Assembly (NCBI GenBank): GCA_026004095.1
Contig: BPIL01000003.1
Coordinates: 1-64,000 of the forward strand
Length of the DNA: 64,000 bases
Source of the DNA: Meiothermus sp.
Lineage (GTDB): Bacteria > Deinococcota > Deinococci > Deinococcales > Thermaceae
Direction of reading: 5' to 3'
In this document: in pieces, positions 53,423 through 63,170 of the stretch
How positions within the stretch are numbered: position 1 is the first letter of the stretch
Layout of the letters: the number at the start of each line of letters is the position of its first letter
Notes under the pieces: model-generated
Databases searched by the model: none
What the model was told of the DNA's origin: nothing
Seen by the model: the letters and a program-made list of their open reading frames with translations, nothing else
Translations under genes and position numbers: made by a program

Positions 53423-53896
53423 ATGCACAACACCCTGTCAGCCCGTTTTGAGCTTTCGCTGGCCGGTTTGCCGCAGATTCTGGGCCCGGCCACCCCCGAG
53501 CAGCTACGCCAGCGCAGCCTGCCCGACAAATGGTCGGCCCACGAGAACTTGGCCCACCTGGCCCACTTCACCCTGGTCACCCAGGATCGCATGGCCCGCA
53601 TCCTGCGGGAGGAAGCCCCCCTCATCGAGCGGCTGAAGCCCGACACCGAACCGGTCTTTTTGCAGTTGGTAGAGCGCGCTCCGGAAGAGGTGATAACCCA
53701 GCTCAAAGAACTGCGGGCCCAGCTCAACCAGCAGGTAGCGGCCCTGAGCGAGGCCCAGCTCGAGCGCATTGGCATCCACAGCGCGGCCGGGCCCATGCCG
53801 CTACGGGCGTGGCTCGAGCTCTTCTTAGTGCACGAGGCCCACCACCTCTACCTGGCCTTCTGGCGCATCCGCGAGGTGCTGCAGATGGCCCGCTGA
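53423..53896 (+). CDS. DinB-superfamily protein
   Basis: A 157-residue four-helix protein with a metal site: His in KWSAHENLAHLAHFTLVTQD and His pairs in LFLVHEAHHLYLAFWRIRE, the usual DinB/YfiT arrangement. Members are thiol-dependent (bacillithiol or mycothiol) transferases or unknown; the substrate is not inferable. TATGCT stands 8 nt before the ATG. It ends 2 nt before the convergent IMPDH-like gene. Confidence 0.83.
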   Translation: MHNTLSARFELSLAGLPQILGPATPEQLRQRSLPDKWSAHENLAHLAHFTLVTQDRMARILREEAPLIERLKPDTEPVFLQLVERAPEEVITQLKELRAQLNQQVAALSEAQLERIGIHSAAGPMPLRAWLELFLVHEAHHLYLAFWRIREVLQMAR

Positions 53897-53898
53897 GT

Positions 53899-55011
53899 CT
53901 AGTGCACCCCCGCCTCGGTGATGGCCGCCGCCGAGTTACGGGCAAAACGCACATTTCCCCTGAACTCGGTGAGGTTGGTGGCGTTCACGTAGGTCATGGC
54001 GCTCTGCAGGCCTTCGCGCAGGCGGGCGATGGCCTCCTGGGCGGTGTGGTGGAAGGCCCGCAGGGTTTGCGAGGAGCCCTCGATGAAGTTGCGCTTCTCG
54101 GTTACCAGGGTGGAGGCCATGCCGTAGAGCAGAACGCCCTCGAGCCGCCCGTCTTTCTTGATGAGCACCTCGTCCTCGAAGCTGCCGGAGGCAAAGAACT
54201 TGCCCATCATCACCCCGTCGCTGTAGGCCAGGGCCTTCACAAAGTCGCCCGAGCTGTTGACCCCGCCGTCGGCGATAATCTGCACGTCGCTGTACCCCAC
54301 CACCGACTGGAACCGGCGAATTTCCTCCAGCAGCGAGAGCTGGCCCACCCCCACCCCGGTGTTGATGCGGGTGGTGCAGACCGAGCCCGGCCCCACCCCC
54401 ACCTTGAGGATGAAGTGGCGGAAGCCCGAGAGCTTCATCAGCCAGTAGGCGTAGGCGAAGCCCTCGATGGAGCCCACATTGCCCAGGATGACCCCGCTAT
54501 CAATGCCCAGCCCGCGAATCTTGGCCAGCACCGGCAGCACCGCCGCGTTGGCCCCGTGGGCGATGTCAATCGAGGCGAAAATCAGGTTGGGCTGGGCGAG
54601 GAGCTCGGCCAGAAACTCCTCTTTTTCATTGATGCCCAGAGCGGCCCCCACCAGGGCCGGGGCGCTGGCCTGCACGTCCCGGAGGCGCTCCTCGTTAGAA
54701 AGCCCCACCCTGGGCAGAATGTGCACCCCGCCGTTGCCCCCGTCCCATACGTCGCGGGCGAAGCGGCTGCGCATCATGCTCATGGAGGCCCCAAAAGCCG
54801 GGAAAATCTCGATGGTGCCTTTGGTGGTGTAAAAAAGCTGGCGCACATTTACCTGGCGGCGCGAGACCGGCTGGGTCAGAAAGGTGGGGATGATGGTTTT
54901 GTCGGCGAAGGTGTAGTAGGTTTCAAAACGCTCGTAGGGGTAGCGGGCCAGGTCGGCCTGGGTTTTTTCCAGGGCTTCCTGGGCGATTTCATCAAAAATT
55001 CCGTAGTTCAC
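53899..55011 (-). CDS. IMP dehydrogenase/GMP reductase family protein
   Basis: A 370-residue TIM barrel. The catalytic-loop signature reads KVGVGPGSVCTTRINTGVG, with the nucleophilic Cys, preceded by IDIAHGANAAVLPVL and followed by VQIIADGGVNSSGDFVKALAYSDGVMMG (the phosphate-binding end). There are no CBS domains, so it resembles GMP reductase or a CBS-less IMPDH; the actual reaction is uncertain, as the N-terminal region is divergent. GTG start at 55011, with TACAAT 8 nt upstream (leaderless type). Confidence 0.87.
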   Translation of the reverse strand: MNYGIFDEIAQEALEKTQADLARYPYERFETYYTFADKTIIPTFLTQPVSRRQVNVRQLFYTTKGTIEIFPAFGASMSMMRSRFARDVWDGGNGGVHILPRVGLSNEERLRDVQASAPALVGAALGINEKEEFLAELLAQPNLIFASIDIAHGANAAVLPVLAKIRGLGIDSGVILGNVGSIEGFAYAYWLMKLSGFRHFILKVGVGPGSVCTTRINTGVGVGQLSLLEEIRRFQSVVGYSDVQIIADGGVNSSGDFVKALAYSDGVMMGKFFASGSFEDEVLIKKDGRLEGVLLYGMASTLVTEKRNFIEGSSQTLRAFHHTAQEAIARLREGLQSAMTYVNATNLTEFRGNVRFARNSAAAITEAGVH

Positions 55012-55214
55012 GGGCTAAAATTGTACTAAAGCCTGGACAGGGGGTCTACTACGCCCGCTACAGTGGGCTGGCTTTGCAAGAGGTGATGTCCGGCTCGAGG
55101 CCATTTCCCTTCGCTCGAGCGACCCGCCAACCCCGGTGTTTCGTTTGGAAATGACTGGTGGGGTTTGCTTGGCGGGGTATATTTTTTATGCTGGGTTAGT
55201 TTTGAGAGGCCACG

Positions 55215-57867
55215 ATGAAGACCGCCGAAATCCGCGAAAAATTTCTCCAGTTCTTCCAATCCAAGGGGCATCTGCGCCTGCCGAGCTTTAGCGTGGTGCC
55301 CCAGGACGACCCCACCCTGCTCTTCATCAACGCGGGCATGACCCCCCTCAAGCCCTACTTTCTGGGCAAAAAGCCGGTTTTCCCCGGCTACGAGGGCGAG
55401 TGGTACCGGGTGACCACCTGCCAGAAGAGCGTGCGCACCGGCGATATCGAGAACGTGGGGCGCACCAACCGCCACCAGACCGTTTTCGAGATGCTGGGCA
55501 ACTTCAGCTTTGGCGACTACTTCAAGAAAGAGGCCATCGAGTGGGCCTGGGAGTTCCTGACCGACCCCAAGTGGTTGGGGCTGGATCCGGCGCGCATTTA
55601 CGTGACCATCTACAAAGACGACGACGAGGCCTTTGAGCACTGGACGCGGGTGGGCGTACCCCCCGAAAAAATCCACCGCTTTGACGCCGACGAAAACTTC
55701 TGGCCGCAGAACGCCCCCACCAAAGGCCCCAACGGGCCGTGCGGGCCCTGCAGCGAGATCTACTACGACCGGGGGCCGGCTTTTGGCTCGGACACCTGGG
55801 CCGACTACTACGAGACCCGTGAGTCCAACCGCTTTGTGGAGCTCTGGAACCTGGTGTTTCCACAGTACGACCGCAAGGACGGCGGCGTGCTGGAGCCCCT
55901 CCCCAAGCCTAACATTGATACCGGTATGGGCCTTGCGCGCGTGGCTATGGTGCTGCAAGGCGTGACCGACTTCTACGAGACCGATGAGTTCCAGCCCCTG
56001 ATTGCCAAGATTGTGGAGCTGACCGGCATCAGTTACGAAGGCCCCAGCTCGGTGGCCCACCGGGTGATTGCCGAGCACGCCCGCGCCGTGACCTTCATCC
56101 TTTCGGATGGGGTGCACTTCTCCAATACCGGGCGCGGCTACGTGGTGCGCCGCCTGCTGCGCCGGGCGGTGCGCTTTGGCTATTTGCTGGGCCTGCGCGA
56201 GCCCTTCATGTACAAACTGGCCGAGGTGGTGGCCCAGGTGATGGGCGGGGTGTACCCGGAGCTAAAGGAGAACCTCGAGGGCGTGCAAAAACAGATCAAA
56301 ATTGAAGAAGAACAGTTTTTGCGCACGCTCGAGAGCGGCATCAAGCGCCTGGATGCGATGCTGGCCGGCCTCAAGCCGGGCGATACCCTGGCGGGCCGGG
56401 ATGCCTTTACCCTCTACGACACCTACGGTTTCCCCCTCGACTTAACCATCGAAATTGCCGGGGAGCATGGGGTTCAGGTGGACACCGAAGGCTTCGAGCA
56501 AGCCCTGGAGGAACAGCAGGAGCGGGCTCGAGCCGCTGCCGCCTTCAGCAAAGAGCTTTTCAAGAGATCCAACGAGGCCCTTGCAGCCCTGGCCGCCGAC
56601 TACGGGGGCACCAAGTTTGTGGGCTACGAGAGCCTCGAGGCCCAGGCCCAGGTCAAGCTGCTACTGGTGGGGGAGCAGACCATCGAGGAAGCGCCGGCCG
56701 GCACCGAGGTGCAGGTGGTGCTGGACAGAACCCCCTTCTACGCCGAAGGGGGCGGCCAGGTGGGGGATGCGGGCGTGCTGGAATGGGAAGGGGGCTGGGC
56801 CAGGGTCTCGACCACCCAGAAAAACCCCGACGGCATCTTTTTGCACATCGCGCGGGTGGAGGAGGGCACCCTCCAAGCGGGCTCGACGGTGCGGGCTTTG
56901 GTGGATCTGCACCGGCGCGATACCGAGAAAAACCACACCGCCACCCACCTGCTGCACGCCGCTTTGCGGGCGGTGCTGGGCCCCCATGCGCAGCAAAAAG
57001 GCAGCTATGTGGGGCCGGATCGGCTGCGCTTCGACTTCAGCCAGTTCGAGCCGATTGCCCCCAGGGATCTGGCCCGGATTGAGCTGCTGGTGAACCGCTG
57101 GATCCAGGCCGACTTCCCGGTGAGCTATGCCTACAAGCCCCTAGAGGAAGCCCGCAAAGAAGGGGCCATGGCCCTGTTTGGCGAAAAATATGGCGACGTG
57201 GTGCGGGTGGTGAGCGTGGAAGGGGCCATCGACAACGTGACCTCCAAGGAGCTTTGCGGCGGCTGCCATGTGCGGCGCACCGGTGAGATCGGGGCCTTTG
57301 TGATTGTGGCCGAGGAGTCGGTGGCGGCGGGGGTGCGGCGCATCGAGGCCCTGACCGGAACCGGGGCTACGCAGTACGTGCGCGAGATGCTGGACCGGCT
57401 GGGCGGCCTCTCCCGCGAGCTGGGGACGGCCCCCGAGCACCTGCTCGAGCGGGTGAGCAAGCTCCAGGACGAACTCAAGGCCCGCGAGAAAGAGATCGAA
57501 AAGCTGAGGCTGGAGCTGGCTCGAGCCCAGCTTGGGGGCAGCGCGGCGGGCCTCTCGCTCAAGGAGGCCAACGGCTACCGCTACCTGGCGGTCAGGCTCG
57601 AGGGCCTCGAGGCCGGGGCCTTGCGGGGTGCAGCCGACGAGCTGCTGGACAGGCACCAGGCCGACCTGGTGGCGGTGGGCTCGGGGCAGCACCTGGTGGT
57701 CAAGGTGGGCAAAAAGGCCCTGGAGAGGGGGCTGGATGCCGGTGCGGTGATGAAGAAGCTGTCGGCTGTTGCCGGCGGGCGCGGCGGCGGCAGGGGGGCG
57801 CTGGCCCAGGGCGGCGGCTTCGACCTGGACAAAGGCTTTTGGGGCGCTCGAGCAGGTGCTGGAATAG
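55215..57867 (+). CDS. alaS: alanyl-tRNA synthetase (apparent frameshift at the 3' end)
   Basis: Charges tRNA-Ala. The ORF of 899 residues has the catalytic core (KSKGHLRLPSFSVVPQDDPTLLFINAGM, TTCQKSVRTGDIENVG), an editing domain with HTATHLLHAAL and CGGCHVRRTGEIG, and a DHHA1 domain. GAGAGG precedes the ATG. The ORF ends in an odd tail (RAGAGIVLGLICISGLEG). In the TTTTGGGG run at 57837-57844, dropping one base gives FGALEQVLE and a TAG at 57865-57867, the normal family end, so one extra base is likely. ruvX then starts 48 nt later. Upstream, 55012-55214 has no gene. Confidence 0.95.
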
Positions 57868-57901
57868 TGTTGGGACTCATCTGCATTTCTGGGCTGGAGG
57901 G

Positions 57902-57907
57902 GATAAT
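57902..57907 (+). promoter_or_regulatory. -10 element GATAAT for ruvX
   Basis: GATAAT ends 7 nt before the ruvX ATG at 57915; the leaderless pattern suggests a promoter inside the end of the extended alaS ORF. Confidence 0.5.
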
Positions 57908-57914
57908 AGGGTAG

Positions 57915-58326
57915 ATGCGGGTGGTGGCGCTGGACGTGGGGGAAGCCCGGATTGGCCTGGCCGTGGGCGAGATCGGCTCACCCTGGGCTTTTGGTCGGGG
58001 TTACCTGGTGCGCAAGAACCTCGAGGCCGACCTCGAGGCCCTGGCGGCCTTTCGCCGAGCGTGAACGGGCCGAGCGCTTTGTGGTGGGGCTGCCCCTGCG
58101 CACCGATGGCCGGCCCAGCGCCCAGGCCGAGCGGGTGCAGGCCCTGGTAGAGGCCATGCGTGGGCGGGGCCTGCAGATCGAACTGCTGGACGAGCGCTAC
58201 ACCACCAAGCTGGGGCAGAACCGGCTTAAACACGCCCCCAAGCGCATCCGGCAAGAGAAAGGCAAACTGGACGAAGCCGCGGCCATCGCCTTGCTGGAAT
58301 CATATCTGGCCCGTGTGGGACAGTAG
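57915..58326 (+). CDS. ruvX: RuvX/YqgF putative Holliday-junction resolvase (apparent frameshift)
   Basis: RNase H-fold nuclease involved in rRNA maturation or junction resolution. From ATG 57915 it reads [19 protein letters not shown] (first catalytic Asp), but hits TGA after ALAAFRRA. Removing one T from TTT at 58050-58052 gives [18 protein letters not shown] and joins the downstream frame ([25 protein letters not shown], the remaining acidic residues). The product would be 136 residues, normal size. The gene is usually essential, so an error in the sequence is more likely than a pseudogene. Located between alaS and mltG, as in many bacteria. Confidence 0.87.
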
Positions 58327-58341
58327 CCGTGGAGTCTTGGT

Positions 58342-59394
58342 ATGGACGATAAGCCTACCCTGTCCGCTACCTCCCCCGACGAAGCCAGCAAGTCGCCGAC
58401 CCGCTGGGTTCTGCGGGGTGTGCTGCTTATGTTTGCGCTGGTGGTGGCGGTGCTGGGCTACGCCCTCTACCTGATGGGGCCCACCGGCGTCACCGCCCAG
58501 GTGCAGATTCCCAGGGGCAGCGGGGCGGTAGCTGTAGGCCGCATTCTCGAGCAGGCCGGGCTGGTGCGCTCGGGCTATCTGTTTGCCCAGTACCTGCGCT
58601 TTTCCGGCCAGGATAAAGCGCTCAAGCCTGGTTACTACCGGCTCGAGGGCAACGGTCTGCGGGCTGTCGCCCTGGCCATTACCGGCCAATCCCGCCCCCT
58701 TACGGTGCGCATCACCTTTCCCGAGGGCTGGCGGGCGGTGGATATGGCCCAGCGCCTGAGCGAAAACAACCTGGACGGTTCCAAATTCCTCGAGCTGGTC
58801 AACAACCCTCCCTCTGAGCTACGCCCTGCCGAGGCCAAAGGCCCCACCCTCGAGGGCTACCTCTTTCCCGCTACCTACGACTTCCCCCTCGACTTTACCC
58901 CCGAGGATGTTATCCGCACCATGACCCGCCGCATGGAACAGGAATTTACCCCCGCAGCCCAGGCCCGCCTGCAGCAGCTTGGCCTGCAAAGCATCCACGA
59001 CTGGGTCACGCTGGCCTCCATCGTGCAGGCTGAGGCGGCCAACTCGAGCGAGAAGCCGGTAATCGCCGGGGTTTTCCTCAACCGCCTGGAAATTGGTATG
59101 CCCCTGCAGGCCGACCCCACCGTGGCCTATGGCCTGGGTAAACGCCTGCCCGAACTCGATCGGGGCGCGGGCGACTTCGAAAAAGACACCCCCTACAACA
59201 CCTATACCCGGCGCGGCCTGCCCCCCGGTGCCATCGGCAACCCTGGCTCCGAGGCTTTGCAAGCGGTGCTTAACCCGGTGCGCACCAACGAAAAAGGCCA
59301 GAAGTACCTCTACTTCCTGCACGCCCAGGGGCGCTTGTTTCTGAATGTAGACTTCGAGGGACATCTGCGCGATACGGCGCGGTATTATCGCTGA
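58342..59394 (+). CDS. mltG: endolytic transglycosylase MltG
   Basis: Membrane-anchored glycan-strand terminase, cutting nascent peptidoglycan. 350 residues. One N-terminal helix (VLRGVLLMFALVVAVLGYALYL), a LysM-like region, then the YceG fold: SIVQAEAANSSEKPVIAGVFLNRL (catalytic Glu), PLQADPTVAYGLG and YNTYTRRGLPPGAIGNPGSEA. Full length. It starts 15 nt after ruvX. Confidence 0.94.
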   Translation: MDDKPTLSATSPDEASKSPTRWVLRGVLLMFALVVAVLGYALYLMGPTGVTAQVQIPRGSGAVAVGRILEQAGLVRSGYLFAQYLRFSGQDKALKPGYYRLEGNGLRAVALAITGQSRPLTVRITFPEGWRAVDMAQRLSENNLDGSKFLELVNNPPSELRPAEAKGPTLEGYLFPATYDFPLDFTPEDVIRTMTRRMEQEFTPAAQARLQQLGLQSIHDWVTLASIVQAEAANSSEKPVIAGVFLNRLEIGMPLQADPTVAYGLGKRLPELDRGAGDFEKDTPYNTYTRRGLPPGAIGNPGSEALQAVLNPVRTNEKGQKYLYFLHAQGRLFLNVDFEGHLRDTARYYR

Positions 59395-59412
59395 CGCTCT
59401 GGAATCGTGGGG

Positions 59413-59670
59413 CTAGTTGAGCCAGCGGCTGCGCTGATGGGGGCAGCGGGCCATCTCTGGGCACTTACGCCGGCCCTGGCGCAGAGCGGCCACCTCCGCG
59501 GGGTTGAGCAGCTCCTTGCACACAGCACAGCGCTGCCGCGACCCATTCAGCCAACGCATACCGCGCGAACGGATACGACCCTTCCAGCCGGGCGGCAGCA
59601 CCCCTTGCAAGACCCGCAAGAGAAAATAGAACACCAGCGCAACCAGCAACGCAGCGACCAGATAGTCCAC
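59413..59670 (-). CDS. small membrane protein with Cys motif
   Basis: 85 residues from GTG 59670 (VDYLVAALLVALVFYFLLRVLQG), a single membrane helix then a basic region with CAVCKELLNPAEVAAL and two later cysteines (KCPEMARCPHQ), which may bind a metal. TACGAT lies 6 nt before the GTG, so the ORF-track start 17 codons earlier is rejected. Family not recognised. Confidence 0.6.
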   Translation of the reverse strand: MDYLVAALLVALVFYFLLRVLQGVLPPGWKGRIRSRGMRWLNGSRQRCAVCKELLNPAEVAALRQGRRKCPEMARCPHQRSRWLN

Positions 59671-59770
59671 GCCATCATCGTATGACAGGTGGTGGGTGAG
59701 GTGCCGAGGTAATTGCAGCACCCCTCCTTGTGTTCTTGTGAAAGAAGGGCCATATTAGGCGGGCTGTCTT

Positions 59771-61975
59771 ATGTTTGCTGCCCTGGCCCGTCTGGTTGTC
59801 CGCTACCCTGTACAGGTTGTCCTGGTCTGGCTGCTGCTGGTGTTGCTGGCCGTCCCAGCCGCCCGGCTGGCCCCGCAAAACCTGGCCGCCAACGCCAGCG
59901 ATGTGAAAAACAGCGAGGCCCAGAGGGTCTTGCAAATTTTGAACGAGTCCTTTGGCCTGCCCTCGGTTGATCGAACGGTGCTGGTAAGCGAGTCCAGCCT
60001 GCCCGCGCACGACCCCCGCTTTCGCCAGGCCTACAACCAACTGATCGCCCGGATCCAGAGCCTGGAGGGGGTGCTGCGCATCCACCGCTACGATGCGCCC
60101 AGCCCGCTCCAGCAACAAAGCCAGGACGGCAAAATAACCGCTACCCTGCTGGACACGCGTCTGGAGAACGGCGAGGCTGTGATCGAGGCTTTACGGCGTG
60201 AAGCTAAAGCCGCTCAGACACCCGAAATTCGCTTTTATGTCACCGGGGCCACCGCCGTCACCAAGGACTTTTTGCACCTGCTGGAGGCCGATGTCAAGCG
60301 CAGCGAGCTGATGGCCCTGCCCCTTACCGGGCTGGTGCTGCTCCTGGCCTTTGGCGCCCTGGTGGCGGCCGGGTTGCCCCTTTTGGTGGGGGTGGTGGCC
60401 ATCACCACCGGCCTGGCCTGCTTGTTTTTCTTGACGCTTGTGGGGGAGGTGAGCAGTTTTGCGCTTTCGGTGATTACCATGCTTTCGCTGGGGGCCGGCA
60501 TCGATTACGCCTTGCTGATGGTCAATCGCTTCCGTGAGGAACTGGCCGCGGGCCGCACGGCGCAGGCCGCCGCAGCCATCACCACCCAGACCGCCGGCCG
60601 TACGGTGGCCTCGAGCGGCCTGGTGGTGGCGATTGCCATGGGGGCCATGCTGGTGCCCGACCTGACCTTCATCCGTTCGATGGGGGTGGGCGGGGTGATG
60701 GCCATTGCCCTGACGGTGCTGGCTTCCGTCACCCTGCTCCCGGCCCTTCTGGCCTTGCTGGGCGAGCGGGTTAACGCGCCGCGCCGCTGGGCCTTCAAAC
60801 CCACCAGCAGTGGGAAGGTCAGCCCCTTCTGGGGTCGGTGGGCCAGCACGGTGATGCAGCGCCCCTGGATGTGGTCGTTTGGGGTGATGGGGCTGCTTTT
60901 GGCGCTGGCCTGGCCGGCCACCCAGATGAAACTGGGCTACACCGGCGCGTTTGGGCTGGGCCCTCATGTGGAGTCGCGCAAGGGCCTGGAACTCATCCGG
61001 CAGCTCGAGCTTGGGGGGGCGCTGGATGCCTTCGAGGTGCTGCTCGACCTGGGCGAGGAGGGCTTTACCCCCCAAAACCGGGCCCGCTGGCGGGCGCTCG
61101 AGCAGCGTATTTCCGCCTGGCCGGAGGTGCGGCTGGTGGTCTCGCCCTTCCTGGCGGGCAGGCTGGAAGGCCAGGGCGGGTTTGCCGAGCTGGTGGGTCT
61201 TACCAACCAGTACATCAGCCAGAACCGCCAGTACCTGCGTCTCACCGTAATCCCCAAGGATGCCGTCCAGGCCCCCAGCATCCCCGAATGGTATGCCCGT
61301 CTCAAGCAGGAAGCGCAGCAGGCCGGGTTTCAGCGGGTGCTGCTGGGCGGTGCCCCCATTGGCTCGATGGAGTTCACCCAGGCCCTGGTGGGGGCCATGC
61401 CCGCCGCCATCGGGACGGTTTTTGTGGCTACCTTCCTTTTGCTGGCGGTGGTCTTCCGCAGCCTGGTCATTCCGCTTAAGTCCATCCTGATGAACACCCT
61501 TACGGTGGGGGCGGCCTACGGCCTCATCACCCTGGTGTTTCAGGAAGGATTTGCGGCGGGGCTGGTGGGCGCGCCCACCGATGTAGGGGGCATTGACAGC
61601 TCGCTCCCAATCCTGATGTTTGCGGTGATTTTTGGGCTTTCCATGGACTATGAGATATTTCTGCTCTCCCGCGTGCAGGAGGCCCATCTGGCCGGGCTGG
61701 ACACCCCCCAGGCCGTGCGGTTTGCCCTCGAGCGCACCGCCGGGGTGATCAGCAGCGCCGCCCTGATCATGATTATCGTGTTCTCGGCCTTTGTGCTGGG
61801 GCAGGTGGTAGCCAACAAAACCATTGGTCTGGGGCTGGCGCTGGCGGTCTTCCTGGATGCTACCCTGGTGCGGCTGGTGCTGGTGCCAGCGGTGCTGGTG
61901 CTGGCGGGCCGGTGGAACTGGTGGCTGCCTGAGCCGCTCCGGCGGGTCATGCCCAAGGTACGCCTCGAGCTGTAG
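59771..61975 (+). CDS. MMPL-family RND transporter
   Basis: A 734-residue inner-membrane transporter with 11-12 helices in two halves. The first half opens RYPVQVVLVWLLLVLLAVPAA, followed by a periplasmic domain (residues 35-160). The helix 4-5 block TMLSLGAGIDYALLMVNRFREEL and its repeat FAVIFGLSMDYEIFLLSRVQEAHL carry the family's conserved Gly-x-Asp-Tyr proton-relay pairs. Members export lipids or hydrophobic compounds. Substrate unknown. Alone between the small membrane gene and the convergent alaX-like gene. Confidence 0.9.
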   Translation: MFAALARLVVRYPVQVVLVWLLLVLLAVPAARLAPQNLAANASDVKNSEAQRVLQILNESFGLPSVDRTVLVSESSLPAHDPRFRQAYNQLIARIQSLEGVLRIHRYDAPSPLQQQSQDGKITATLLDTRLENGEAVIEALRREAKAAQTPEIRFYVTGATAVTKDFLHLLEADVKRSELMALPLTGLVLLLAFGALVAAGLPLLVGVVAITTGLACLFFLTLVGEVSSFALSVITMLSLGAGIDYALLMVNRFREELAAGRTAQAAAAITTQTAGRTVASSGLVVAIAMGAMLVPDLTFIRSMGVGGVMAIALTVLASVTLLPALLALLGERVNAPRRWAFKPTSSGKVSPFWGRWASTVMQRPWMWSFGVMGLLLALAWPATQMKLGYTGAFGLGPHVESRKGLELIRQLELGGALDAFEVLLDLGEEGFTPQNRARWRALEQRISAWPEVRLVVSPFLAGRLEGQGGFAELVGLTNQYISQNRQYLRLTVIPKDAVQAPSIPEWYARLKQEAQQAGFQRVLLGGAPIGSMEFTQALVGAMPAAIGTVFVATFLLLAVVFRSLVIPLKSILMNTLTVGAAYGLITLVFQEGFAAGLVGAPTDVGGIDSSLPILMFAVIFGLSMDYEIFLLSRVQEAHLAGLDTPQAVRFALERTAGVISSAALIMIIVFSAFVLGQVVANKTIGLGLALAVFLDATLVRLVLVPAVLVLAGRWNWWLPEPLRRVMPKVRLEL

Positions 61976-61987
61976 TTGCTTCCGGTA

Positions 61988-63148
61988 TCAGCGCTCCTGG
62001 GCCAGGTAACGCTCGAAGGCCAGCAGGGCCGGGTGGAGTGATTTCAGGGGCATAACCCCCAGCTTGACCAAAGCCCCCCCGCCCCGGGCCCCCAGCGGCT
62101 TGAGCACCTCCTCCCAGATGGTTTGCAGGTCTTCGCTGCGGCTGGGGTGCTTGAGCAGAACATAGCGGGCCTTGTCCTCGGCCTGGGCCACCAGCAGGGC
62201 CAGCACCCCCGGCCACTCGGCCAGGCGCTTGCCCACCATGTCCAGCACGCTATTGGGCACCTGGGCGGCTATGGTTTGCGTGGGGAACTCGGTCAGCAGG
62301 TCGCGCATGATGCGTTCGGCCAGCTCGTCCTTGAGCGCGGCGTTTTCGGCCCGCGCCCTGCGCCACTCCTCGCGCAGGTTGCCGATGGGTTTTTCGAGCT
62401 CGAGGGGGCTCGAGCTAAACCACTCCCCCAGGCGGGCCAGCAGGCGGTGCTCCTGCTCGAAGAGCTCGAGGGCCTCCCAGCCAGCCATAAAGTAGATGCG
62501 CGTGCCGCCTTTGTAGCGCTCGAACCGGGTTATTTTGATGGGCCCGGCCTCGCCGGTGCGGGCCACGTGCAGGCCGCCGCAGGCCACCTTGTCCCAGCCT
62601 TCGATCTCCACCACCCGGATAAGCCCGGTCACCTTGGGGGCGCGGCGCAGGCCGTGGGCCGGGGCCTCCGCGTCGTTGATGAAGTAGGTTCGCACCGCCG
62701 TGTTGGCATACACCGCCCAGTTGGCCAGGGCCTCGGCCTGACGGATCACCGCTTCGTCGGGTGCGCCGTCGAAGTCCATGGTGCAGACCGGGTTGAGCAT
62801 ATTGACGGCCACCACGTTCCAGCCTGCGGCCCGCAAAAAGGCCTGGCCCAGCATGTGCTCGGCGGTGTGGCGTTGCATGTGCCGGTAGCGCCGGGCCCAG
62901 TCGAGCTGGCCTACCACAAGCTGTCCTTCGGAAAGGGGGCTTTCCAGCCGGTGGATCACCTTGGCGTCCTCGAGCACCTCCAGCACCGCAACCCCCCCCA
63001 GGCGGCCCGTATCGCAGGCCTGGCCGCCCGAGGTGGGGTAGAAGAGGGTCTGATCGAGCACGGCGAAGTGCTTTTCGCCCTCGCTCCAGGCCCGCACCAC
63101 CCGGGCCTCAAACTGGCTTTCGTAGGGGCGATCCCAGTAAGCGCGCAC
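61988..63148 (-). CDS. alanyl-tRNA editing protein (AlaX-like) with C-terminal DHHA1 domain
   Basis: A 386-residue free-standing editing factor that hydrolyses Ser- or Gly-tRNA-Ala. Its N-terminal half has the AlaRS-like barrel (TLFYPTSGGQACDTGRL), the zinc ligands HTAEHMLGQAF and CGGLHVARTGEAGPI. The C-terminal third (LEKPIGNLREEWRRARAENAALKDEL onward) is a coiled coil plus a DHHA1-type domain. This is the long AlaX form. It pairs functionally with alaS 5 kb upstream, and follows ftsH on the same strand with a 22-nt gap. Confidence 0.92.
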   Translation of the reverse strand: MRAYWDRPYESQFEARVVRAWSEGEKHFAVLDQTLFYPTSGGQACDTGRLGGVAVLEVLEDAKVIHRLESPLSEGQLVVGQLDWARRYRHMQRHTAEHMLGQAFLRAAGWNVVAVNMLNPVCTMDFDGAPDEAVIRQAEALANWAVYANTAVRTYFINDAEAPAHGLRRAPKVTGLIRVVEIEGWDKVACGGLHVARTGEAGPIKITRFERYKGGTRIYFMAGWEALELFEQEHRLLARLGEWFSSSPLELEKPIGNLREEWRRARAENAALKDELAERIMRDLLTEFPTQTIAAQVPNSVLDMVGKRLAEWPGVLALLVAQAEDKARYVLLKHPSRSEDLQTIWEEVLKPLGARGGGALVKLGVMPLKSLHPALLAFERYLAQER

Positions 63149-63170
63149 GCCGACAGCTTACCCAAAAACC

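Noticed and set aside
53530-55029. Plus-strand ORF of 499 residues over the IMPDH-like gene
   Set aside because: Shadow of a well-recognised minus-strand enzyme with the GPGSVCTTR signature.
57837-57914. AlaRS tail and ruvX shift as programmed frameshifting
   Set aside because: The runs are short (TTTT, TTT), lack a slippery heptamer and downstream pseudoknot, and similar defects occur in unrelated genes, so sequence error is the simpler reading.
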